Assembly (NCBI GenBank): GCA_032717465.1
Contig: CM064666.1
Coordinates: forward strand, 2,789,501 to 2,853,500
DNA: 64,000 nt
Source of the DNA: Coenobita brevimanus
Lineage: Eukaryota; Arthropoda; Malacostraca; Decapoda; Coenobitidae
Direction of reading: 5' to 3'
Both the position numbers and the translations under genes were made by a program. Below, piece by piece: positions 10,390-20,095 of the stretch. How positions within the stretch are numbered: position 1 is the first letter of the stretch; each line of letters begins with the position of its first letter. The notes under the pieces were generated by a model, which ran no database searches, was not told the DNA's origin, and saw nothing but the letters and a program-made list of their open reading frames with translations.

Positions 10390-10463
10390 GATTCATCATT
10401 TTAGCTTGGTCCGGTGTGGCACAACAGACGTCGATTTGCCTTGAGACTCGAGAGACCGCGGAA
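10390..10463 (+). pseudogene. Relic duplicate of the P450 exon
   Basis: After a pyrimidine tract and AG at 10388-10389, the sequence resembles the start of the real exon at 10528. It encodes, with one indel, GPVWHNRRRFALRLERP against GRVWQNGRRFALRHLRD. The match fades after about 55 bp. The W..RRFAL helix C signature is visible in both. This looks like a tandem exon duplication left as a relic, or less probably a truncated alternative exon. It sits 138 bp upstream of the good copy. Confidence 0.65.
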
Positions 10464-10527
10464 AATATATAAGAGGAGAAAATCGTATGAGGTGATAACA
10501 AAATTAAAATATCTTCTCTTTCTTTAG

Positions 10528-10746
10528 GACTCGCATCTTCAAATGGTCGTGTGTGGCAAAATGGACGTCGCTTCGCCCTACGGCACCTGAGAGACTTCGG
10601 CATGGGCAAGAGCAACCTGGAGGGCACCATTGAACGGGAGGTCTCGGCTTTCTTGGATCATCTCGATAGCACGGCAGGAAAACCGAATGAGCTGGGCCGT
10701 AACTTAAACGTGGCCATCTTGAATGTCATTTGGAGTCTGGTTGCAG
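10528..10746 (+). CDS. Cytochrome P450 (CYP2 clan), internal exon
   Basis: This 219 bp exon encodes 72 complete codons containing WQNGRRFALRHLRDFGMGKS, the helix C region of CYP2-clan P450s, in which W and R contact a haem propionate. LNVAILNVIWSLVA follows. P450s are haem monooxygenases, usually anchored in the ER, that oxidise steroids, hormones or foreign compounds. The acceptor is a TTTCTTTAG at 10519-10527 and the donor is GCAG|GTGCGT at 10746/10747; both are canonical. The exon begins and ends in phase 1. No stops. It joins in frame to the exon at 51405. Substrate and subfamily cannot be told from one exon pair. Confidence 0.88.
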
Positions 10747-10904
10747 GTGCGTGGGTCTTGTTTTTCATCTTTGTTGTGCAGGAGACGGACGCCTTCACGC
10801 GGTGGCACCGATATAGCTGGATAGTTCCACGTCCCTCAACTTCTTCCCTCTCCCCCAAAAGAGCAGTCCATCAGGTTCACATTCAGGTGAGCCTGGGGTT
10901 GCAA

Positions 10905-10985
10905 GTTTTGCTACTACTACTACGACTATTAGAACTACTGCTGCTACTACTAGGACTACTGCTACTACTACTACTATTTTTTTTT
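10905..10985. repeat. (CTA)n imperfect microsatellite
   Basis: Interrupted CTA/ACT trinucleotides 160 bp after the P450 donor. Much larger arrays of the same motif lie just before the next P450 exon. Confidence 0.85.
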
Positions 10986-10989
10986 ACAA

Positions 10990-11544
10990 TCACCTCCATC
11001 CATTTGGGAATTATATTGTGAAGATCAAACTAACCTTCATGATACAATTCACCATTTGGAGTTGTAACTGGAAAGGTTAACACTAACCCTCATATTATAA
11101 TCCGTTGGTCCCATTCACGCCAACGGCTGTGGTTACCAGCTATCTACTAGTGTTTTAATACTTTATTTTTATTCATTAAAATTAAAGTGTTATTAAAGAC
11201 TTTAATCTATTGGAATTGCTGGTCTATGCAACCCTCGACCACAGTACCCTCGTAATCATCAGAGAGACAGGCGTGAGGACTGATGATCTTGTTCCCCTGA
11301 GGCATAGGAGTACATACCTCACGAGGGAGAATGACAGTCGACATCTCATCCAGGCCATAACAGAACTCTGGGGTTAACGCTTCTTTTCAGAAAGAACCTC
11401 TGTCAGTCCCGAGTAGAATTTCACCGCCTCTGGACCCGTCCCACCTCATGTGAACACAATGGAAGTGAATCGACCGTGGTCCACATGTTGGATCCTTTCT
11501 TGATATATTTATTTTTTTTTATTCATTCCCTTTGTATGTAGCCT
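10990..11544. other. Unclassified intronic DNA
   Basis: No ORF or recognisable element. It includes AT-rich runs near 11150-11200 and 11500-11530. Confidence 0.5.
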
Positions 11545-11559
11545 CGAAAAACAGTTCAC

Positions 11560-11870
11560 GATGACATGCTGCCATAGGATCAAATATCCTAATGTCTAAG
11601 AAAGCACTATGCCTACGTGTCCAGAAACCTCAAGCACTGACATCCACTCTTCCATCACTTGATGTATGTGCTGTTCTGTGGATGAAGTGCTCACCGTCCA
11701 GAGGTAGTAGAGCTGGATTTAAGGTGACATCATGGCATATATCCTGTAGCATTTTCGCAGTGAGGTTGCTTACTTCATCATGTCCAATGCAAACAAAGCC
11801 TCCCTTCTTGCAAACCTCTGGATGGTTTGCATCAAAGACAGTGCCACAGGCACAGTGTTGAGGTAAGTCG
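11560..11870 (-). pseudogene. Putative Cys/His and restriction-like endonuclease end
   Basis: In one frame with a single stop, the - strand reads a Cys, then CKKGGFVCIGHDEV, ICHDVTLNP, DGEHFIHRTAHTSS, DGRVDVSA-stop-GFW and AFLDIR. A Cys-Cys-His cluster followed by spaced acidic residues is the layout of the RLE endonuclease domain in elements such as R2 and NeSL, which nick a target site. The assignment is by layout only, without an alignment. Confidence 0.5.
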
Positions 11871-12264
11871 TCTATTGGTCACCCATATCTCAAGGCTAGG
11901 ACATCAATAAATTCTTTTTTGTTGAAGTGGAAGCCTTTTGCCTTGAGAGGCAGGGTTGTCAGCCAGTTCTATGCTCCAATTTCCTGTGCCATTTCAACCT
12001 TTCTGCACTGGTTTGATGTAGGATGGTCGGGTATGTGCTGCAGCTGATCCTTTTTTGTCTAGCTTCTTGCTCTTTGCTGATTTGTGTCTCTGTATCTTCC
12101 TACCTTTGGTGGTCGATTTCACTCGTCCCAACCTGGGTGCAAATCTTCTGTGACAGGCATTTGGTGGCCCTAAGTGAATTGCTATGTTCATAGCCTGCCA
12201 TGGGTGCTGGATTTACAATGCCAAGGCCTCCCATCCTGGGTGGTATTGCTAGAAGATCTCTCGC

Positions 12265-12813
12265 TCATGGTGTGTGGATGTGGCCATTGGTCAGTGATGG
12301 GAGGAATGAATCCCTGAGAGTATCCTCCAGTGGTTGTAGCACCAACTCGATGTCGAGGATGGTCCGCATCACGAAGGTCCATTTGTGCTTTACACGATAT
12401 GTAAATGCACTGTATGCTGCATGGGGTTCTGTTTGTGCATGGCTGGAAAGTACATATATTTCTTCTACCCATGTCTTTAGCTTATCACTCACATATTGGT
12501 CTTTGAATTCCTTAGTTCCAGTCATAGCACCTAAATGCCTCTGACCTTCTTTAGTCACTATCACGTTTGTGTCTCTAAAGGCCTCTTGTTCTTCTTGATA
12601 GTAAGCTGGTTCCATGAACACGATGGACTTACTTGCATTAGGATCGTGACCATTTTCAGGGCCATTAGATGTTACAATGTCCCAGTGTTTACTCACATCT
12701 TCCACTTTTCCAGCCCCTGCAAAATCATCTGCATAGGCTACTTGTTTTATATCGGTGGTTGCATATTTGATCTGTTGTCGCAGCACTAACATGGCCAGGG
12801 TGTGCTTAGCCAT
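12265..12813 (-). pseudogene. RT motif C to C-terminal part of the RLE-type relic
   Basis: A 182-codon open stretch carries QVAYADDFAGAGKVEDVSKH, the catalytic aspartates of a reverse transcriptase. It is followed by GQRHLGAMTGTKEF, the position of the usual YLG motif, and LSSHAQTEPHAAYSAFTYRV, a block I associate with an invertebrate RT family that is not Jockey, RTE or CR1. Upstream motifs A and B lie in the same element but behind stop codons, so this is the longest surviving piece of a dead protein. Confidence 0.7.
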
Positions 12814-14213
12814 GGCAGTGGGGTCCCACTAGGTAGTTCCTTCTGTGGATTAGATTACACCAATATCATGAGCAGCTGTCTTACCCACAATGTACAGGTC
12901 TGCTGGTTCTTTGTAGGTGTTTTCCACACATTGCGCAAATGCTGGGCATTTAACCTTGATGTTGTGCAACATTGCTGCTCAATTGATGGAATTAAATGCA
13001 TTTGAGGCATCAACTAGTGATACTGTCTAACAGTCCTCTTTCTCATATATTTGCCCCCTGAAACGAACTGCTGCCTCACCTCCGGGCTGCTGGCCTGCAC
13101 ACACTTGGAGGTTGCCAACTGCCTGCATAACATCATCTTTCACCACCTCCATGATTCATTTAATAAAATCCGTCTTAAGACTTCACCCACCCTGATGGGC
13201 CTACCCCCTGGATTCTTATTAAGGAGGATTACTCTGCATGCAGTCAGTGCTTCAATGTTGTTGCACTAACTTGAAGCCAGCTTCCTTGCCAGAGAGGCAA
13301 TGGTGTTACACAGGTCTGTTGCTGCCTCCTGATGCTACTGATGATTATTCCCAAGTTTTTGCATCCTGGCCTGACTGTCCTGCTCCTCCTTTTGTGTGCA
13401 TTGCCTTCCTCCACACCGTATCTCCAGTTATTCTGTCATATATGATAGGATTGAGTGGAATGTAGTACCTATATGATAGCATTGGGTGGAGTGTAGTTCC
13501 CTTCAACCTTTGACTAGGCACTTGCTTGTCGTTTAGTCGGGTGTTTTTCCTTCAGTGGTTGCATTGTTTCTTCTGTCAGGTCAGGTATTCTGTTGGATGA
13601 TTCAGCTGACAGAAATCTTGTCATCATCGAGACCTTTCCCTGTCTCATCTTGCTGCCAACAATCCTTGCCACATCCTTGGTCCTCTGGTTTCTTCTGCCT
13701 GGGTTTCTTATTCTCATCTGCAAGGCCCGTGCTTCCTCAAGTAGGCTGTCAGTTCCACCTCTTTTCCATGTTTCAACCCGTTTTTGGATGGCCTTAATAT
13801 TTTCTGCAATGTTTGCTCTTGGAGGGGAGGTCATGTTAAGGAAGAGATGTGGTATCAGTGCAAGGACCTTCAGGGAGAATGGGGCAATGGGTGATTTACT
13901 GTGATTTGCTAGTAGGCGAGTGATTTCCTTGATGATGTCAAAAATTGTAGCATTGCATTTGGGAGGTTAGGAAAGGTTACTTGACGACCATCCACCAGTT
14001 TCATTATACGTTGTGTTCATCCAGGTTACTGTATTTTTTCTGGATTTGCCCATCCAGTATGTGGGACGACCTTCCTGCCCAGGCCTGTGAGGCCGTTCTG
14101 CTTCCTCGATGAGTCACAGTCGTTCTGGGGACGTATATATATATATTTTTTTAATAACAGAACAGAGGAAGGAAAAACAAATGAGCAAAAAAAAAAATCC
14201 ATGCACCAGATTA

Positions 14214-14892
14214 CTAATGTCCTCTGTTCATAAAATATCTGTAACAGTTAGACTTGCACAGTTGTATGTTGAAGTTTGAAGGGAAACAACTCTGGGGAAG
14301 CGAGTTCCAGAGAGATGCAGTTCGGGGAATAAAAGAATTCTGATAGGCAGAAGTTCTGCAATATGGCTGAATGACATTCCAGCAATGAGCGCTGCCAGAT
14401 GCCCGTGTAGCACGATGGAAGGCATGGATAGGCGGCACAATGGATGCAACTTCGTCTGAGCATTTACTAGAAAGATATCTGTAAAATAATGCAAGGGAGG
14501 CAACATTCCTTCTTACTTGTAGGGGAGGTAGTTTGTTAGTAATAGCAGGGTTATTAATAATTATAACAGCTTTGTTCTGAATTTTGTCTAGTTGTTTTAA
14601 TGCAACCTCTCCACATCCATTCCACAAGGGTGAGCAGTATTCAAGCTGAGAGCGCACATGACTCCTATAAATTATAGCTAACTGCTCGTCAGTGAAGAAG
14701 TTACGGACTCTGTACAATAATCCAAGTTTCTTTGAGGTGGTTTTAGCAAGTGATCTGACATGAGAGGTCCAGCTGAGGGCATTGTTAAGCGATACCTGAG
14801 AATTTTAATACTTTTGGAAATGGGAATATTTGTAGCACTGAAGGTAATATACGATTCTAGCATTACCTGTCTATTAGTAAATTGTATGTATT
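14214..14892 (-). pseudogene. Family D C-terminal domain
   Basis: This continues the RT protein beyond the family B insertion. It reads KYIQFTNRQ, a frameshift near 14770, then YRVRNFFTDEQLAIIYRSHV, LEYCSPLWNGCG, LDKIQNKAVIIIN and FIPRTASLWNSLPQSCFPS. These are the conserved post-RT blocks of Jockey-like ORF2. It ends YFMNRGH-stop near 14214. Confidence 0.8.
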
Positions 14893-14899
14893 TAGTTTT

Positions 14900-15964
14900 C
14901 TATCTATATACCAAGGCTGCTTCCCCCAAGGAAAGGGAGGTAGCCGAGACAGGACGACACACTCCCCATTTACTCATCCATTCAAACACATTCATTCGCA
15001 TCTTAGCCCCAAAGGGGAGAACGGATAGATCCTCACCGCACCACACCGCACAAGGGTCAACTGCGCAATGCAATCAGTGACATCTGCAGCAGGGCCCGAC
15101 AGCAGAACTGGTTTACCCCTGCCACATCATAACAGACCCATCCCCTTACCCACACCTGACCTGACTAGCTGATCAGACCAAATGCGGGAGAATATCCCCT
15201 CAGGGCTGCGTCATCACTTATTCATTCACAATTTCTCTCCATTTATTTCTGTCACGCACAGCCACTCTTCCTTGCTCAACAGACATCCCTCTCGCATCCA
15301 ACGCTCTCTTCACACTGTCCATCCATCCTATTCGTGGTCTTCCTCTCAGCCTTACACCTCTCACATCAGATCTAGTTATCTTTTTCACCAATCGCTCATT
15401 ATCCATTCTCTCCATATGCCCAAACCATCACAACACCCTCTGGTCAACTCTACCAGCCATCTCCCGAACAACTCCAGTTCTCCTTCGCACTTCATCATTT
15501 CGCACCTGATCCATACGCGTCACTACACACATACTGTACTCCTCAGACACCTCATCTCCATTACATTCAAACTTTTCCTCTCTGCTACACCCATATTCCA
15601 TGTTTCAGCCCCATATAACGCAGTCGGTACCACAACACCCTCATACAGCCTTCTCTTTACATCCATTCTAAGTGAACGACATTTAAACACTTTTTTCACT
15701 CCTCCCACCACCTTTCCTACTTCATTTATCCTAAACTTCACTTCTGCATCTATTCTTCCATCCACAGCAACATGTGACCCTAGATATTTAAAACAATCTA
15801 CCTCTTCAAGCAACTCACCATTCAAAACTATATTCATCCCCCTACCATCTATCAACCTCGTACACTTCATCACTTTACTCTTATTCTCATTTACTTTCAA
15901 TTTCCTCCTTTCACACACCCTTCCAAACTCCTCTACCAACTGTCTCAATCTCTCCTCTGAATCA
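14900..15964 (-). mobile_element. RTE-like LINE (family B), 5'-truncated, with TSD
   Basis: The insertion is flanked by the direct repeat TAGTTTT at 14893-14899 and 15965-15971, and it interrupts family D exactly within one codon run. The - strand encodes RQLVEEFGRVCERRKLKVNE, FKYLGSHVAVDGRI and YGAETWNMG, then MERMDNERLVKK and LRGRPRIGWMDS. A 3' UTR follows, ending CAGCCTTGGTATATAGATAG next to the target repeat. The matching full copy is at 19080-25434. A frameshift near 15520 breaks the C-terminal frame. Confidence 0.87.
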
Positions 15965-15971
15965 TAGTTTT

Positions 15972-17285
15972 ACTAGCCTTAAATGAGACAAAGTTATTTT
16001 GTTCCCATTCACTGATCGTGGATAAGTCTTGATTTAAAGAGATGACTGTACTGAGTTGAGAGTTAGAGATATCAGACTTTGTAAATGAATCTCTGAGTGT
16101 GAATGAACTATGAAGTGTTGAGTCATCTGCATATGAATGGATGGGATTGTGGGTGACAGATAAGAGATCATTAATATGAACGATGAACAGGATTGGTGCC
16201 AGAACTGATCCCTGCGGTACGCCGGCATTAACTGAGTGGAAATTGGAATATACATCATCTACTTTTACTCTTATTTTCCTGTCACTAAGATATGACGAAA
16301 TCAAAGAAACAAAAGACATTAGTCCATAGCAAGGGAGTTTGGACAACAGGGAACGGTGCCAAACTCTGTCGAAAGCTTTAGAAATATCCAGGGCTGCGTG
16401 AGTGTCTCCAAGAAGGTCAACTGATTGATGGTTGGTATGAGTCAGGAGATTTAGTATGTCAATGGTAGATCTTTCCTGGCGAAAACCATATTGTCTAACA
16501 CTAATTAAGTTGCCGGATTCAAGATGTTTAACTATGTGCATATTAATTACAGTTTCAAAAACCTTACCAAGAGATGTGACAGCTATTGGTCTGTAATCAG
16601 AGGGGTTGGAGGAACTTCCTTTCTTTGGAATTGGGTGGATATTGGCTCCTTTCCATGAATTAGGGAATGAAGAAGTACGTATGGATAGTCTGAATGATTT
16701 AGCAAGAACAGAGGCAAGGTCTGGGGAACACTTTTTCAAAACAATTGGCGGAATTCCATCTGGGCCTGGAGCGTTGTTGGTAGGTAAATTGTCTAGGATG
16801 GATTTCACGTACCTTGTCTGTATTTTAAGTGGAACAATTTCGGGAGAGACAAGTTCTAGTGCTGGGACGTTCTGGCTGGCTTCCTCTAAGGTAGAATTTC
16901 TGGCATATGTACTGACAAAGGTATCTGCTTTCCCACGTGGGTTATTTGTAATGTGGCCATCTGGAGATTTTAGTGGGGGAGTGGATGATGACTTAAAGTT
17001 ATTATTGAAAGAATTGAGAATTGACAAGAATATTCTATTGTCATTAGGGTTTTTAAGTAGTTTTGATGCTTGGTTTTGAAGAAAGTTTGATTTAGCAAGA
17101 TTTATTACAGCTTTCACATGGTTTCTAGCAATTTTAAATTGAGAGAGTGTTTCAGATGTTTTTGATTTTAAGTAATAGTTATATGCTGATGACTTTTTGG
17201 CTGTTGCTCTGGCACAGTTGCTATCAAACCATTTTGGAGAGTTCGATCTTCTAGTGAATTGTTGACTTGGTATGAGTAAATCCAT
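15972..17285 (-). pseudogene. Family D reverse transcriptase domain
   Basis: The open frame contains NNAPGPDGIPPIVLKKCSP, PIPKKGSSSNPSDYRPIAV, QYGFRQERSTID, AALDISKAFDRVWH (motif A), NAGVPQGSVLAPILF (motif B) and HSYADDSTLHS (catalytic YADD). It is the best-preserved RT of the window. It is cut after FVSFKASKT by the family B insertion; the continuation resumes at 14892 on the same strand. Confidence 0.87.
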
Positions 17286-17400
17286 ACCAGCTGGTATTAA
17301 GTCACAAATGTGGGACTGGGTAGAATTGACATCATGAGAGAAGAAAGACTGCCATGGAATGTCAGCAAGATAATTTCTAAATTCATCCCAGTTTGCCCTA

Positions 17401-18303
17401 TCAGTGCCATCGGGCCACCCTGACAGATTCAGAATGGGGAGGTTTGGGGGGGCTAACTAATGAGGCTTTGATGAGATTGTGGTCAGAGGATCCAAATGGA
17501 GACAGTACCTCTATCCTGTACTGATCTGGATTATTTGTCAGGAACAGATCCAAAAGATGGGCATTATGGTCAGGATTATCTGGTATTCTGGTTGGTTGCT
17601 TTACCAGTTGTGTGAGATTAAACGATTCTGCAAACAGCTCGCACTCTAGACCAGCATCGTCAGTCCTGGCAGAATGCAATAACCATTCAACATTATGTAT
17701 GTTAAAATCACCCAAAATGGTAATTTCGGTGCTAAGGGCAGGAAATGGAATCAAATACACTGGTTCAGAAGAAGCACTGGGGGAGCAGTAGACTACACAG
17801 ATATATTTGGTAATATTTTGACAGATTAGTTTATACAATGAGTAATCAAAACTGCATGAAGTGAAGTTCAAAATTTTGTCAACTGCATATTGGGATTTGA
17901 TATAACAACAGGTGCCACCTTTGTTATGGAAATTTGTGAGGAGATGGTAACCGGGAAAACAATATGGGGATATATCAGTAGACGGTGAGATTCGTGGTTC
18001 TGTGAGGAATAGGGCAAGAGGGGATAAGGACTGTAGGAAAAAATGGACTGAATTGAAGTTGGTACTAAGCCCACGGATGTTGGTGAAGAATAAGGCGGCA
18101 TTTTCACTTCTCCGCTTACGAGCATGGCCGGAAATCGCACTAGTTGCTGCCATCACACTCGCTTGATGGTGACCGGGAGTACCCTGTGCCGCCAGCCCTG
18201 CCCTGCCGGTAGTGGCAATCCGAGGTACCACCTCTTTTGAAAGTAAGATTGCAGCGGCCATTGCTAAGGGAGTGGAATAGAAGGTGTGATATGTTATGCG
18301 CAT
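17401..18303 (-). pseudogene. Family D APE endonuclease domain
   Basis: A 300-codon open frame encodes FTNIRGLSTNFNSVHFFLQS (the first catalytic block), LFLTEPRIS, GGTCCYIKS, ITILGDFNIHN (the GDFN catalytic motif), LLDLFLTNNPD and [12 protein letters not shown] (the SDH motif). Order and spacing are those of Jockey-clade ORF2. It would continue into the RT frame, but an indel near 17405 ends it with a stop. All main endonuclease catalytic motifs are still present. Confidence 0.85.
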
Positions 18304-18475
18304 GTAGTGTGGTGTAGACAGTCAAAGGCAGAAGTATTAAGAGAGCATGCTGGCCTACTCTCTGTGTAAATGAAAGCACTGAAAATGTTCAGCAAAGGGG
18401 GATGGTCAGGATCAAGTCTTGAGGGCTGGCAAAACGGGAGCTCCAGCTCTCCCTATCACCAGCTTGCCATCCAGG

Positions 18476-19079
18476 ATGATTCCCTCTTTCATGCACTTCT
18501 CCATCCTGAGCTTCATTTTTGTCATAAACTTTGTGTTCTTCAATCCCTACTTTATTACTATTCACATCCTCATGGTGATTTGAAACCACCCAATACTTCC
18601 ACATCTTTCCCGTCTTGGCGTCTATCCTTACCCCTCACTTCACCATAGGGGTCTTTCACCACCACGCATGTCAGCATGATCATGTATGTTATCAGTGACT
18701 GCTGCACTAATTTCCATGTTGCCATTCTATCGCATGACATGTTGGAAGTGGTCAAGTGCCGCTTCTTGAGGGCTGTGATTCCTCAACACATTCCAACAGA
18801 GAGGTCCCAACCTACAGTATGTACACGGCGACAAGTGTGTTGCTCTTGAGCACCTGATACACTTATTCTGCCTACAGGAGCACTGACAACAATACTGTGG
18901 CATGGCCTTGGTTTGTTTGTATAATTTTTTCCACCTGACATCGGTCAGAGTGGACGTTGGCTTATGGGCCCGTCAGTGAAAATAGCTGGGGTGAGAAGAA
19001 AACTAGTGTGAGCAAGTTGATTTCTGGAAGCTGACGAGCTTGGTAATTATATAGTCCAGCACAGCAACGTTTTCAGAGT
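18476..19079. other. Unclassified 600 bp between LINEs
   Basis: The - strand has a short open run with KDPYGEVRGKDRRQDGKDVE that looks protein-like. I cannot assign it, and it is broken on both sides. It could be a transposase remnant. Confidence 0.35.
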
Positions 19080-20095
19080 GACAGAGCATAGATGGACTAT
19101 GTGGTTGTATCCAGGAATGTAATAGGAAGATTATCCGGTGGAGGGAAAGTTGAGAATAAGTAAGAGATGGGTGAGTGATAGGAGAGTTAGGTGTGGCAGG
19201 GAGGTTTTGAAAGTGAGTGAGTTGGATAAAAGAGAGCAAATTATAGAGTATCAGGAGAAATTGAAAGATGAATGGAATGCAGTAAAGATCAGGAGAATGG
19301 CAGTGTGGAGGAGGAATGACAGTTGTTTAAGAGTGCTGTGGTGAGGCATGCAGCAGAGGTGTGTGGTGTGAGACAAGTGGATGGTGGTGTAAGAAAGGGA
19401 AGTGAATGGTGGTGCGAGGAAGTAAGTATTGCTGTGGCTGAGAAGAGATGTGCATATGAAGTGTGGCTGCAGAGGAAGGATGAGGTGTCATATGAGAGGT
19501 ATAAGGAAAAGAGGAATAGGGCAAGAAGGGCTGTGCATGATGCTAAAGTAGTAGCAGATGAGAGGTGGGGTAGGCGGTTGACTGAGAATTTTCAACAAAA
19601 GAAAATGTTTTGGAAGGAGGTGAAAAGGGTGCGAAATGGAGAGTCTGGGAAGGAAGAGTGAGTAAAAGCAGAGGATGGAAGGATGCTAAAGGAGATGGAT
19701 GCAGTAAGGAAGAGTTGCGTGGAGTATTTTGAAAGATTGTTAAGTGTAGAGGTGGAAAGAGAGGCTGAGATTGTGGCTGATGGAAGGGTACAAGGAATAA
19801 ATGTGTTGGGAGAGTTGAATGATTCTTTGATCACGATGAAGTGCAGGAGGTGGTAAAGGATATGAAAACAGAGAAATCTGCAGGTGTTGATGGGTGTGCT
19901 GTGGAATGACTGAAAGGTGGTGGAGTGACTATTGTTGACTGGTTAGTAAGACTTGAATGTGTGCTTTGTGCAAGGTATGGTCCTAGTTGACTGGGCAAGT
20001 GCTTGTGTGGTCCCATTGTATAAAGGTAAGGGTGATAGGTATGAATGTACTAGCTTCAGGAGTATAAGTCTGTTGAGTGTTGTAGGTAAGGTTAA

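Larger units (their letters stand above)
11545..14100 (-). mobile_element. Relic of an RLE-type reverse transcriptase element
   Basis: Read on the - strand in order: a conserved pre-RT block with RQGKVSMMTRFLSAESS and LKEKHP (13520-13660); RT motif A LVDASNAFNSIN (about 13000); a degraded motif B with two stops; catalytic YADDF (about 12730); a HLGA motif (about 12535); QPLEDTLRDSFLPSLT (about 12310); and a C-terminal Cys/His then GRVD and FLDIR region (11560-11860). The last part resembles the CCHC plus restriction-like endonuclease end of R2/NeSL-like elements. Many stops and frameshifts show it is old. The exact clade is unknown to me. Confidence 0.65.
14149..18475 (-). mobile_element. Jockey-like LINE (family D), near full length
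   Basis: On the - strand it has a 5' UTR (from about 18475, shared with family E copies), an APE endonuclease (17401-18303), RT (15972-17285), a C-terminal domain (14214-14880) and a 3' end in CCTTCCTCTGTTCTGTTATT followed by A/TA-rich tail near 14150. It is interrupted at 14900-15964 by a family B LINE, with a 7 bp target duplication. A second, shorter member of this family lies at 56610-57597. Frameshifts near 17405 and 14770 make it inactive. Confidence 0.85.

Noticed and set aside
12200..12544. 114-codon + strand frame
   Set aside because: It lies opposite the RT relic, which carries YADD and HLGA on the - strand.
15182..15967. 261-codon frame on the + strand
   Set aside because: Antisense shadow of the family B C-terminal domain, which has clear RT-family motifs on the - strand.
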